Below, in pieces: positions 1 through 9,928 of a stretch of 64,000 bases of DNA. The DNA is from Triglochin maritima (lineage: Eukaryota; Streptophyta; Magnoliopsida; Alismatales; Juncaginaceae). How positions within the stretch are numbered: position 1 is the stretch's first letter; each line of letters opens with the position of its first letter. Location of the stretch: positions 24,636,501-24,700,500 of the forward strand of contig OY821786.1 in the NCBI GenBank assembly GCA_963682175.1. The letters run 5' to 3'. The position numbers and the translations under genes are program-made. The notes beneath the pieces were generated by a model that saw nothing but the letters and a program-made list of their open reading frames with translations, was not told where the DNA came from and did no database searches.

Positions 1-428
1 AAGTGAAGGGAGAATAATGCAAACCACAATGGAACACGGGGGTTTTTACAGAGGTTCGGCCACCGCCTACGTCCTCTCTTGCAAGCTCCGCTCGACACTT
101 CGAGCTCCGCTCACGACTTCACTAACCACTCCCCGTTCCGGGCCGGGAGAGAACGCCTTTTAGAAAATAAGCTCCACGAACACCCTCGTGAGCTTGACTT
201 TCTTCTCTCACAATCCGAGAGGAACACTTCAGGCTTTCACCGAAGTCCTTGCTTCTTTTACAACTGAGAACTTGAGTGGAATACACTCTATAATTTGAGC
301 ACACTTGAGTAGAAGTAAGGAATTGATCACTAAGTGTGGAAATTGGAGGCTTGAAGTGTTTGGGATTCTCTCTAATGTTTTGGACAAGTTTGTAGTGAGA
401 GAGTTGTGTTAGAATGTGTTTTACAACT

Positions 429-437
429 CTATTTATA
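429..437 (-). promoter_or_regulatory. TATA box of LTR copy 1
   Basis: TATAAATAG on the minus strand, conserved at 4295-4303 and 8162-8170 in the other LTRs. It lies just downstream, in minus sense, of the palindrome array and so probably marks the U3/R promoter. The equivalent boxes in copies 2 and 3 are identical. Confidence 0.7.
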
Positions 438-533
438 AGCTTTAGAGAGAATAGAGCCGTTGGGATTGATTGGGTGTGAGTTGTTGTGTGATACACAAAA
501 TAGAAAATCGCAGGACCCAATTCAGTAAGAAAT

Positions 534-1027
534 CGGTCGACCGAAACGGGACTAACGGTCGACCGTTTGGCAATTTTGAACTAAGTTCGGTCGACCGGTT
601 AGGGTAACGGTCGACCGCCCAACGCTACGACTTAGGTATACTTAAGTGATCGGTCGATCTCCAAAAAGGAATCGGTCGACCGATTTGTACCAGGCACTCT
701 GGGGTAGACAAATACTGATCTATTCGGTCGACCGAAACAAGGCTAGCGGTCGACCGTTTTACAACAGGAGATTTGGGTTTGTCAAGAGACAGTCATTCGG
801 TCGACCGGATCATGGTCCTCGGTCGACCGATACATGAAATGTATTTGGGGTATAATTGGTTTAATACGAATACGACCGTTGGGTATATACGACAAAACTA
901 ACGGTCGGAAAAATAAGTTTTACACGGTCGACCGAAAGGCAAAACACGGTCGACTGAAACTAGGCAGTGAAACACAAACAGGATACTTGATCATCCGGTC
1001 GACCGAACGGCCTGTAGCGGTCGACCG
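534..1027. promoter_or_regulatory. Paired CGGTCGACCG palindrome array, LTR copy 1
   Basis: Fourteen perfect or one-to-two-mismatch copies of the self-complementary 10-mer CGGTCGACCG occur in seven pairs. The layout matches LTR copy 2, where positions are given in full (4400-4893). The array lies upstream of the TATA box in minus-strand sense. Confidence 0.85.
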
Positions 1028-1405
1028 AATGTGGGCAGACAGTTAGGGTTCAGGTTTAGTGTTTTTCGGTCTAAGTTTGGGTGATCTATTGAAGTCCAAA
1101 TTATGTCAAATTTTGTGTGTGACTTCTATAAGGAACCTAGTGTGTGTTTAAGTTGATTTTAGCTCAATTATGCTCAAAGTACACAAGTTCCTAAGACTCA
1201 AAGAAAATACAAAATACATGTCTTCAAACGAGCTTGATTACATGTCTTCACTTGATTTTCCTTTCTTCCTCGAGTCTTGATCACCTGTAGAGGTTAGCAC
1301 AAAGCAATATATATGCAATGCAATGTGTGTGCTACTCTACATGATCATAATAAAGATTAGGTTAATTAAATCATCAAAACATAGACTAAGGCCAAAAAGC
1401 CAACA

Positions 1406-1810
1406 ATCTCCCCATTTTTGATGATGGCAACCTATATCTTAACTATATCTTCAAACATGGAATTTTATATGTAAACTATGCATATTAGTGCTCCCCCTAT
1501 GGATGTGCATAGTTTTAGATCAATTAAAATCAAATTCCAAGTTTTACCCCCTTTATTATCTCTCCCCCTTTGACATCCATCAAAAATGATATTTAAAAAA
1601 TATTATACGATTTAAGTTCAATGTGGATGTCTTGTAATGAAGTTGCTCCCCCTAAAATTTGCACTTCATTACTCTAGGAAAGTGATATTCAATAAGCTCC
1701 CCCTAACGATATGAATATGATTTTTGAATAAGTTCAATTCTTAATTCTCCCCTATTAACATCAAGCAAATACTACAATTTAGCATGTGATGTTTTCATTT
1801 CCCCTTTTTA
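1406..1810 (-). other. Polypurine tract and extra purine tracts, unit 1
   Basis: The tract AAAATGGGGAGAT (minus strand) abuts the LTR end at 1405 and is the primer site for plus-strand DNA synthesis. Further minus-strand AGGGGGAG-type tracts follow near 1490, 1561, 1645 and 1697, with shorter ones near 1747 and 1800. Multiple polypurine tracts before the 3' LTR are a described trait of Sireviruses. The rest of 1811-2193 is AT-rich and shows no gene. Confidence 0.7.
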
Positions 1811-2193
1811 CATCCATTTATATAATTTGACTCTAAAAACTATGGATGTTATTAAATCATTTAAGATTTGCAATGAATGAGTATATGATATGTCAATTAA
1901 GTATATAAAACCTAGACTAGAACCAATTGATTGAAAAATTTAGAGGATAGGGTAATTATACCAACTTGAAGATTGAATTGGTTCCAATCTCATTTGGTGA
2001 TGCAAGCAGATTTGAATTTGACTCTTGAGCTCACCCTGTCACCACCGATTCCGTTCTCAAGCATCTACAAGTGTGGATTTTGGTAGCCAAACTACTTTGG
2101 CTCCTTGAATATTAGTTTTGGGAATCCAAACCATGTTGGTTTTTGGAGCCCACACATTTGAGGAAGTATGCTTTACAACTAAGTGCTTTCCAT

Positions 2194-3711
2194 TTAAAGT
2201 TGTATAAGATGCATGGTTTTCAATTTAGCATTGTATCCTAAACCATGTTTTTGCAAAGATTGCCTTTGACTCCCTAATAGCATGTTAAGCATCTTAGTTC
2301 CATTAGTGAATCTTTCTAAATCTTTTCTTAATTGCACATTGCAAGCTTGAAGATTTAGTTGTTCACAATCTATAGGTGTTTCTTTTAATTTATCAAGATT
2401 TGATGCATTATTTTCAAGTTTAGCAACCACCTCATTCTTCCCATTCATGCATGTTTCAATTTAACTTTGGAGATCTTTGATTAGCTTTCTAGCATTCTTA
2501 TTTTTATCACAAATGATCTCATATTGTTTAACTAAGTCATGGAATGCATTTTGAAGCTCATCATGTGTATAATTTTCATTATTTGCACTAGAGTTTGAGC
2601 TATCACTATAATAAGACTTAGTTGAGCATGAATGTGATCTTCTAGAGTGAGAGTTAGAAGATACCTCACTTCCTTCATCTTGAATTGCCATGTAGCACAT
2701 ATGTGCATATTCCTTTGTTGATGAAGGTGCGGTTGATTTGGATGATGATGAAGACGATGAATCGTCCCAAGTAGCCTTGTGAGCTTCCAACCTCTTCTCT
2801 TTTCTCTTACTCTTCACCTTTTCTCTCCTTCTCTCCCTTCTCTCATTTTTCTTTTCCCCTTCTCTTCTCTTATTTTCACTCTCCTCCTTCTCCTTTTCTT
2901 TTTCTCTTTTCTCATTACTTCTACCTCTTCTTTGATTATTTTCTCCCTTATCCTTCTTGAGGTATTTGAAGAGGTCTTTTGCTAGGACTTCAATGTCCTC
3001 ATCTTCTACACTCCTCATTGGTTGCTCGATAGTTGCATGTAAAGACAAGAGGGGTTTGTTCCTTGAAGCTTCCTTCTCCTTTCGATGGTTGATTTGGAGT
3101 TCATACGCCATCAAGTTTCCAATTAATTCCTCCATCTTGCGTTGGGAAAGATCGTGTGATTCTTCAATTGCAACCACCTTATCTTCCCAATCGTGGCTTA
3201 ATGACCGGAGGAATTTTCTTGTCATCTCTCCTTCATTTAATCTTCTTCCAAGAACCAAAAGAGAGTTAGTGATATCGGTGAAGCGAGTGTTCATTTCGCT
3301 TATGTTTTCACCGATTTGCATAGAAAAAATCTCATATTTATGCATGAGGAGAGTAATGCGGGTTTCCTTAGTTTTGCTATCCCCCTCATGATGCATTTGT
3401 AGTCTTTGCCAAATTTCATATGCACTAACACAACCTCTAATCCTATTATATTCACTCTCATTAAGGCGACAATACAAGATGTTCATGATTTTCAAATTCA
3501 TTTCGATTTCTTTCATTTTGGGTCTTGTAAGTGAATCTAATTCATCTTCATTTGGGGGTGTGTATGGATTTTGGAGAAACATCCAATACTTAAGGTCATT
3601 TGAAATTAGGAATATTTTCATCCGATTTTTCCAATAATCATAATTTGACCCATTTAGCAAAGGAGGTCGAGTTGTGTATAATCCCTCTACATGATTAGAT
3701 GTGCTAGCCAT
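2194..3711 (-). pseudogene. gag: Copia gag, copy 1 (nonsense plus frameshift)
   Basis: The gene starts at the ATG at 3711 and stays open for 416 codons, to a stop at 2461. The intact copy at 5923-7578 has Ser-Gln (AGC CAA) where this copy has AGT TAA, two adjacent C-to-T changes. The frame then continues from about 2448, and a one-base deletion near 2217 in a run of T (plus strand) shifts the last part. The N-terminal DUF4219/UBN2-type capsid region (NGSNYDYW..., residues about 17-230) is intact, followed by a very basic Lys/Arg/Glu stretch (about 255-310) and a serine run. No CCHC zinc knuckle is seen. Role in the family: capsid assembly around element RNA. This copy would make a truncated capsid protein at best. 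Confidence 0.85.
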
Positions 3712-3749
3712 GCTAAAAATACGATTAAGTATTGAATTTAGCTAACAAT

Positions 3750-3761
3750 GCTCTGATACCA
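3750..3761 (-). other. Primer-binding site, initiator-Met tRNA (unit 1)
   Basis: The minus strand reads TGGTATCAGAGC, the usual plant primer-binding site complementary to the 3' end of initiator-Met tRNA. It sits two bases inside the LTR that begins at 3764 and fixes the minus-strand orientation of the unit. Confidence 0.92.
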
Positions 3762-3763
3762 AA

Positions 3764-5271
3764 TGTAAGATCGTGTGGGTTATGGGTCCACAATTAAGGC
3801 TAATCACCGAATTCTCTACTTGTTTAAACAATCAAAGATATGCAGCGGAATTTAAAACAAACAAGCAAGTGAAGGGAGAATAATGCAAACCACAATGGAA
3901 CACGGGGGTTTTTACAGAGGTTCGGCCACCGCCTACGTCCTCTCTTGCAAGCTCCGCTCGACACTTCGAGCTCCGCTCACGACTTCACTAACCACTCCCC
4001 GTTCCGGGCCGGGAGAGAACGCCTTTTAGAAAATAAGCTCCACGAACACCCTCGTGAGCTTGACTTTCTTCTCTCACAATCCGAGAGGAACACTTCAGGC
4101 TTTCACCGAAGTCCTTGCTTCTTTTACAACTGAGAACTTGAGTGGAATACACTCTATAATTTGAGCACACTTGAGTAGAAGTAAGGAATTGATCACTAAG
4201 TGTGGAAATTGGAGGCTTGAAGTGTTTGGGATTCTCTCTAATGTTTTGAACAAGTTTGTAGTGAGAGAGTTGTGTTAGAATGTGTTTTACAACTCTATTT
4301 ATAAGCTTTAGAGAGAATAGAGCCGTTGGGATTGATTGGGTGTGAGTTGTTGTGTGATACACAAAATAGAAAATCGCAGGACCCAATTCAGTAAGAAATC
4401 GGTCGACCGAAACGGGACTAACGGTCGACCGTTTGGCAATTTTGAACTAAGTTCGGTCGACCGGTTAGGGTAACGGTCGACCGCCCAACGCTACGACTTA
4501 GGTATACTTAAGTGATCGGTCGATCTCCAAAAAGGAATCGGTCGACCGATTTGTACCAGGCACTCTGGGGTAGACAAATACTGATCTATTCGGTCGACCG
4601 AAACAAGGCTAGTGGTCGACCGTTTTACAACAGGAGATTTGGGTTTGTCAAGAGACAGTCATTCGGTCGACCGGATCATGGTCCTCGGTCGACCGATACA
4701 TGAAATGTATTTGGGGTATAATTGGTTTAATACGAATACGACCGTTGGGTATATACGACAAAACTAACGGTCGGAAAAATAAGTTTTACACGGTCGACCG
4801 AAAGGCAAAACACGGTCGACTGAAACTAGGCAGTGAAACACAAACAGGATACTTGATCATCCGGTCGACCGAACGGCCTGTAGCGGTCGACCGAATGTGG
4901 GCAGACAGTTAGGGTTCAGGTTTAGTGTTTTTCGGTCTAAGTTTGGGTGATCTATTGAAGTCCAAATTATGTCAAATTTTGTGTGTGACTTCTATAAGGA
5001 ACCTAGTGTGTGTTTAAGTTGATTTTAGCTCAATTATGCTCAAAGTACACAAGTTCCTAAGACTCAAAGAAAATACAAAATACATGTCTTCAAACGAGCT
5101 TGATTACATGTCTTCACTTGATTTTCCTTTCTTCCTCGAGTCTTGATCACCTGTAGAGGTTAGCACAAAGCAATATATATGCAATGCAATGTGTGTGCTA
5201 CTCTACATGATCATAATTAAGATTAGGTTAATTAAATCATCAAAACATAGATTAAGGCCAAAAAGCCAACA
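3764..5271 (-). repeat. LTR copy 2 (1508 bp), shared by both units
   Basis: A complete LTR with TG...CA ends, bordered by a primer-binding site on one side (3750-3761) and a polypurine tract on the other (from 5272). It therefore serves as the 5' LTR of unit 1 and the 3' LTR of unit 2. TATA box TATAAATAG at 4295-4303 (minus). The sequence is nearly the same as copy 1 and clearly more distant from copy 3. Confidence 0.93.
4400..4893. promoter_or_regulatory. Seven pairs of CGGTCGACCG palindromes, 22-bp spacing (LTR copy 2)
   Basis: The sites begin at 4400/4422, 4454/4474, 4517/4539, 4591/4613, 4664/4686, 4791/4813 and 4862/4884. Spacing within pairs is 22 bp in six and 20 bp in one. An eighth, decayed pair may lie near 4735 and 4768. 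Ten of the fourteen sites appear perfect in the core GGTCGACC, and each perfect site holds three CpGs and a SalI core GTCGAC. The nearest site is 96 bp upstream of the TATA box in minus-strand sense. Possible roles are transcription-factor binding or a methylation target; neither can be decided from sequence. Confidence 0.9.
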
Positions 5272-5680
5272 ATCTCCCCATTTTTGATGATGGCAACCTA
5301 TATCTTAACTATATCTTCAAACATGGAATTTTATATGTAAACTATGCATATTAATGCTCCCCCTATGGATGTGCATAGTTTTCGATCAATTAAAATCAAA
5401 TTCCAAGTTTCACCCCCTTTATTATCTCTCCCCCTTTGACATCCATCAAAAATGATATTTAAAAAATATTATACGATTTAAGTTCAATGTGGATGTCTTG
5501 TAATGAAGTTGCTCCCCCTAAATTTTGCACTTCATTACTCTAGGAAAATGATATTCAATAAGCTCCCCCTAACGATATGAATATGATTTTTCAATAAGTT
5601 CAATTCTTAATTCTCCCCTATTAACATCAAGCAAATACTACAATTTAGCATGTGATGTTTTCATTTCCCCTTTTTACATC
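5272..5680 (-). other. Polypurine tract and extra purine tracts, unit 2
   Basis: Same arrangement as in unit 1: a purine tract touches LTR copy 2 at 5272, followed by several further GGGGGAG tracts (minus strand) over the next 400 bp. The following 5681-5922 is AT-rich and has no recognisable gene. Confidence 0.7.
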
Positions 5681-5922
5681 CATTTAGATAATTTGACTCT
5701 AAAAACTATGGATGTTATTAAAACATTTAAGATTTGCAATGAATGAGTATATGATATGTCAATTAAGCATATAAAACCTAGACTAGAACCAATTGATTGA
5801 AAAATTTAGAGGATAGGGTAATTATACCAACTTGAAGATTGAATTGGTTCCAATCTCATTTGGTGATGCAACAAGATTTGAATTTGACTCTTGAGCTCAC
5901 CCTATCACCACTGATTCCTTCC

Positions 5923-7578
5923 TCAAGCATCTACAAGTGTGGATTTTGGTACCCAAACTACTTTGGGTCCTTGAATATTAGCTTTGGGAATCCAAACCAT
6001 GTTGGTTTTAGGAGCCCACACATTTGAGGAAGTATGCTTTACAACTAAGTTCTTTCCATTTAAATTTGTATAAGATGCATGGTTTTTCAATTTAGCATTG
6101 TATCCTAAACCATGTTTTTGCAAAGATTGCCTTTGACTCCCTAATAGCATGTTAAGCATCTTAGTTCCATTAGTGAATCTTTCTAAATCTTTTCTTAATT
6201 GCACATTGCAAGCTCGAAGATTTAGTTGTTCACAATCTATAGGTGTTGCTTTTAATTTATCAAGATTTGATGCATTATTTTCAAGTTTAGCAACCACCTC
6301 ATTCTTCCCATTCATGCATGTTTCAATTTGGCTTTGGAGATCTTTGATTAGCTTTCTAGCATTCTTATTTTTATCACAAATGATCTCATATTGTTTAACT
6401 AAGTCATGGAATGCATTTTGAAGCTCATCATGTGTATAATTTTCATTATTTGCACTAGAGTTTGAGCTATCACTATAATAAGACTTAGTTGAGCATGAAT
6501 GTGATCTTCTAGAGTGAGAGTTAGAAGATACCTCACTTCCTTCATCTTGAATTGCCATGTAGCACATATGTGCATATTCCTTTGTTGATGAAGGTGCGGT
6601 TGATTTGGATGATGATGAAGACGATGAATCGTCCCAAGTAGCCTTGTGAGCTTCCAACCTCTTCTCTTTTCTCTTACTCTTCACCTTTTCTCTCCTTCTC
6701 TCCCTTCTCTCATTTTTCTTTTCCCCTTCTCTTCTCTTATTTTCACTCTCCTCCTTCTCCTTTTCTTTTTCTCTTTTCTCATTACTTCTACCTCTTCTTT
6801 GATTCTTTTCTCCCTTATCCTTCTTGAGGTATTTGAAGAGGTCTTTTGCTAGGACTTCAATGTCCTCATCTTCTACACTCCTCATTGGTTGCTCGATAGT
6901 TGCATGTAAAGACAAGAGGGGTTTGTTCCTTGAAGCTTCCTTCTCCTTTCGATGGTTGATTTGGAGTTCATACGCCATCAAGTTTCCAATTAATTCCTCC
7001 ATCTTGCGTTGGGAAAGATCGTGTGATTCTTCAATTGCAACCACCTTATCTTCCCAATCGTGGCTTAATGACCGGAGGAATTTTCTTGTCATCTCTCCTT
7101 CATTTAATCTTCTTCCAAGAACCAAAAGAGAGTTAGTGATATCGGTGAAGCGAGTGTTCATTTCGCTTATGTTTTCACCGATTTGCATAGAAAAAATCTC
7201 ATATTTATGCATGAGGAGAGTAATGCGGGTTTCCTTAGTTTTGCTATCCCCCTCATGATGCATTTGTAGTCTTTGCCAAATTTCATATGCACTAACACAA
7301 CCTCTAATCCTATTATATTCACTCTCATTAAGGCGACAATACAAGATGTTCATGATTTTCAAATTCATTTCGATTTCTTTCATTTTGGGTCTTGTAAGTG
7401 AATCTAATTCATCTTCATTTGGGGGTGTGTATGGATTTTGGAGAAACATCCAATACTTAAGGTCATTTGAAATTAGGAATATTTTCATCCGATTTTTCCA
7501 ATAATCATAATTTGACCCATTTAGCAAAGGAGGTCGAGTTGTGTATAATCCCTCTACATGATTAGATGTGCTAGCCAT
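5923..7578 (-). CDS. gag: Copia gag polyprotein, intact 551 residues
   Basis: The ATG at 7578 lies 39 bases from the primer-binding site, as expected for a gag start. Residues about 17-230 match the DUF4219/UBN2 gag-polypeptide fold of plant Copia elements (NYDYWKNRM near the start, YEIWQRL, and an LGRRLNEGEMTRKFLRSL region). A highly charged linker (about 255-310), a serine run (about 318-328) and a coiled-coil-like DELQNAFHDLVKQYE region (about 389-470) follow. The C-terminus repeats a VW(V/I/A)PK motif four times, a spacer that in full Copia polyproteins precedes protease and integrase. There is no CCHC knuckle or protease motif, and the frame stops there. In complete relatives gag forms the cytoplasmic particle that packages element RNA. 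This is a gag-only gene with an uninterrupted frame, so capsid production is possible but unproven. Confidence 0.88.
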   Translation of the reverse strand: MASTSNHVEGLYTTRPPLLNGSNYDYWKNRMKIFLISNDLKYWMFLQNPYTPPNEDELDSLTRPKMKEIEMNLKIMNILYCRLNESEYNRIRGCVSAYEIWQRLQMHHEGDSKTKETRITLLMHKYEIFSMQIGENISEMNTRFTDITNSLLVLGRRLNEGEMTRKFLRSLSHDWEDKVVAIEESHDLSQRKMEELIGNLMAYELQINHRKEKEASRNKPLLSLHATIEQPMRSVEDEDIEVLAKDLFKYLKKDKGEKNQRRGRSNEKREKEKEKEESENKRREGEKKNERRERRREKVKSKRKEKRLEAHKATWDDSSSSSSSKSTAPSSTKEYAHMCYMAIQDEGSEVSSNSHSRRSHSCSTKSYYSDSSNSSANNENYTHDELQNAFHDLVKQYEIICDKNKNARKLIKDLQSQIETCMNGKNEVVAKLENNASNLDKLKATPIDCEQLNLRACNVQLRKDLERFTNGTKMLNMLLGSQRQSLQKHGLGYNAKLKNHASYTNLNGKNLVVKHTSSNVWAPKTNMVWIPKANIQGPKVVWVPKSTLVDA

Positions 7579-7616
7579 GCTAAAAATACGATTAAGTATT
7601 GAATTTAGCTAACAAT

Positions 7617-7628
7617 GCTCTGATACCA
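7617..7628 (-). other. Primer-binding site, initiator-Met tRNA (unit 2)
   Basis: The minus strand reads TGGTATCAGAGC, identical to the site of unit 1, two bases from the start of LTR copy 3 at 7631. Confidence 0.92.
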
Positions 7629-7630
7629 AA

Positions 7631-9138
7631 TGTAAGATCGTGTGGGTTATGGGTCCACAATTAAGGCTAATCACCGAATTCTCTACTTGTTTAAACAATC
7701 AAAGATATGCAGCGGAATTTAAAACAAACAAGCAAGTGAAGGGAGAATAATGCAAACCACAATGGAACACGGGGGTTTTTACAGAGGTTCGGCCACCGCC
7801 TACGTCCTCTCTTGCAAGCTCCGCTCGACACTTCGAGCTCCGCTCACGACTTCACTAACCACTCCCCGTTCCGGGCCGGGAGAGAACGCCTTTTAGAAAA
7901 TAAGCTCCACGAACACCCTCGTGAGCTTGACTTTCTTCTCTCACAATCCGAGAGGAACACTTCAGGCTTTCACCGAAGTCCTTGCTTCTTTTACAACTGA
8001 GAACTTGAGTGGAATACACTCTATAATTTGAGCACACTTGAGTAGAAGTAAGGAATTGATCACTAAGTGTGGAAATTGGAGGCTTGAAGTGTTTGGGATT
8101 CTCTCTAATGTTTTGGACAAGTTTGTAGTGAGAGAGTTGTGTTAGAATGTGTTTTACAACTCTATTTATAAGCTTTAGAGAGAATAGAGCCGTTGGGATT
8201 TATTGGGTGTGAGTTGATGTGTGATACACAAAACAGAAAATCGCAGGACCCAATTCTGTAAGAAATCGGTCGACCGAAACGGGACTAACGGTCGACCGTT
8301 TGGCAGTTTTGAACTAAGTTTGGTCGACCGGTTAGGGTAACGGTCGACCGCCCAACGCTACGACTTAGGTATACTTAAGTGATCGGTCGAACTCCAAAAG
8401 GGAATCGGTCGACCGATTTGTACCAGGCACTCTGGGGTAGACATATACTGATCTATTCGGTCGACCGAAACAAGGCTAGCGGTCGACCGTTTTACAACAG
8501 GAGATTTGGGTTTGTCAAGAGACAGTCATTCAGTCGACCGGATCATGGTCCACGGTCGACCGATACATGAAATGTATTTGGGGTATAATTGGTTTAATAC
8601 GAATACGACCGTTGGGTATATACGACAAAACTAATGGTCGGAAAAAATAAGTTTTACACGGTCGACGAAAAGGCAAAACACGGTCGACCGAAACTAGGCA
8701 GTGAAACACAAACAGGATACTTGATCATCCGGTCGACCGAACGCTTGTTGCGGTCGACCGAATGTGGGCAGACTGTTAAGGTTCAGGTTTAGTGTTTTCC
8801 GGTCTATGTTTGGGTGATCTATTGAAGTCCAAATTCTGTGAAATTTCGTGTGTGACTTCTATAAGGAACCTAGTGTGTGTTTAAGTTGATTTTAGCTCAA
8901 GTATGCTCAAAGTACACAAGTTCCTAAGACTCAAAGAAAATACAAAATACATGTCTTCAAACGAGCTTGATTACATGTCTTGACTTGATTTTCCTTTCTT
9001 CCTCGAGTCTTGATCACCTGTAGAGGTTAGTACAAAGCAATATATATGCAATGCAATGTGTGTGCTACTCTACATGATCATAATTAAGATTAGGTTAATT
9101 AAATCATCAAAACATATATTAAGGCCAAAAAGCCAACA
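7631..9138 (-). repeat. LTR copy 3 (1508 bp), 5' LTR of the array
   Basis: A complete LTR ending at 9138, where array homology stops and LINE-related DNA begins. The TATA box is at 8162-8170. It carries many single-base differences from copies 1 and 2 (for example within 8755-8860), so it is the oldest-separated LTR of the three. Confidence 0.92.
8267..8760. promoter_or_regulatory. Paired CGGTCGACCG palindrome array, LTR copy 3
   Basis: The same pairs as in LTR copy 2, starting at 8267 and ending with sites at 8730 and 8751 (21-bp spacing after a one-base deletion). Several palindromes differ by one base from those in copy 2, yet the pair spacing is mostly kept. Confidence 0.85.
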
Positions 9139-9713
9139 AACCCTCCATGTGGCATTGGAAAAGCAAAAGAATGGACCACACACTACCATGGAACATGTGG
9201 AACGGGGGTAGGTGAGGAGAAAGATATGGATAAGGATGAGAGTGAGAAGGATTTGTCTCTTGACTTGGAGAGGAATATGGGCTCAAAACGTGATAACCAT
9301 GAGTGGGCTGGCCCAAATGTATGAACCAAATTGCCCAGAGATCCATTTGCACAAGGTGCAAGTATGAATGGGGAGGGGCTCCGGATTTTTGAAGAGAAAC
9401 TACAAGGTGACCCCGGTAGAGGTGGTTTGGGAGGAAAGGCTAGATGGAGGTCCCCCCACCCTCAGTAGACCTTGATGATATATCTCCTCAAGCCGCATTT
9501 CAAGGTGTTCGAGAGGTTGCATTTCAGCAACAACAAAAGGAGAAGACCGGCGGGCCGAGCAAGGTTGCACGAGAGGAACTCACGGAAAGTGACAAGGAAG
9601 ATGCCGCACTCATGGGCCTAGATCATGTTGAGTACTTGCGCTTGAAGAAGAGATACGGGGATGTGCGAACATATGTTGAGGACCATGGTGCTATGACTCT
9701 GATGAATTGAACT
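9139..9713 (+). pseudogene. Fragment of a LINE ORF1 C-terminal region
   Basis: The only open part, 9444-9713, encodes a peptide with PPPSVDLDDISPQ followed by FQGVREVAFQQQ. The C-terminus of the LINE ORF1 just downstream has a matching PPPPVDLSSISPQ plus FKAVREKALGQQ at about 11407-11497. The region is therefore the tail of a second, related LINE ORF1, cut on the left by the Copia array. The remainder of this peptide (acidic, ending MTLMN) has no counterpart in the downstream copy. No catalytic function is expected. Confidence 0.6.
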
Positions 9714-9928
9714 CAAGTGGTTCCCAACATTCGAAGTGATCATCCAAGAAGAAGGGGAAGAAGATGAAAGGGAAAGGAAGAAGATGAACGTATAGACAAA
9801 AAGGACGAGGAGGGAAGGAGAGGGGAAAAAGTAGGAGAGAGAAGCTCTAGGAAAGCATGGGGGTTTCTATGGGTTTCTTAGGTCTTTTTTCACGTTTTTC
9901 CACTTATATCTTCATTTTTTCCACTTAA
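9714..9928 (+). other. Probable 5' untranslated region of the LINE
   Basis: A purine-rich stretch (about 9725-9860) passes into a T-rich segment just before the ORF1 start codon at 9929. No gene is seen. The exact 5' end of the LINE cannot be fixed because no target-site duplication was found. Confidence 0.4.

Larger units (their letters stand above)
1..1405 (-). repeat. LTR copy 1 of the gag-only Copia array (cut by window edge)
   Basis: This is the 3' LTR of the first unit in minus-strand sense, missing about 102 bp at the left because the window starts inside it. It ends at 1405 with ...CCAACA, the inverted TGTTGG terminus, next to the polypurine tract. By eye it differs from copy 2 at only a handful of sites, and from copy 3 at many more. 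Small reading frames inside it are not conserved genes. Confidence 0.9.
1..9138 (-). mobile_element. Tandem array of gag-only Copia (Sirevirus-like) retrotransposons
   Basis: Three copies of a 1508-bp LTR (the first cut by the window edge) alternate with two internal regions of about 2.36 kb, giving a repeat unit of 3866-3867 bp. Each internal region has, in minus-strand order, an initiator-Met primer-binding site, a gag gene, a stretch with several purine tracts, and a polypurine tract touching the next LTR. No protease, integrase, reverse transcriptase or RNase H is present, so these are non-autonomous (TR-GAG-like) units needing enzymes from elsewhere. The gag type, several polypurine tracts and palindrome-rich LTRs resemble the Sirevirus lineage of Copia; that lineage call is inference. 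Sharing of the middle LTR points to unequal recombination. The left end lies outside the window, so no target-site duplication can be checked. Confidence 0.88.

Noticed and set aside
122..520. 132-codon open frame in the Copia LTR (repeated at 3988-4386)
   Set aside because: It overlaps the TATA box and R region and is broken in LTR copy 3, so it is not a conserved gene.
2779..3391. Plus-strand open frames opposite gag
   Set aside because: They are antisense shadows of the gag frame, with no domains.
4400..4893. Regular palindromes read as a CRISPR array
   Set aside because: Sites are only 10 bp, lie in eukaryotic LTRs, and have no unique spacers of constant length or cas genes.
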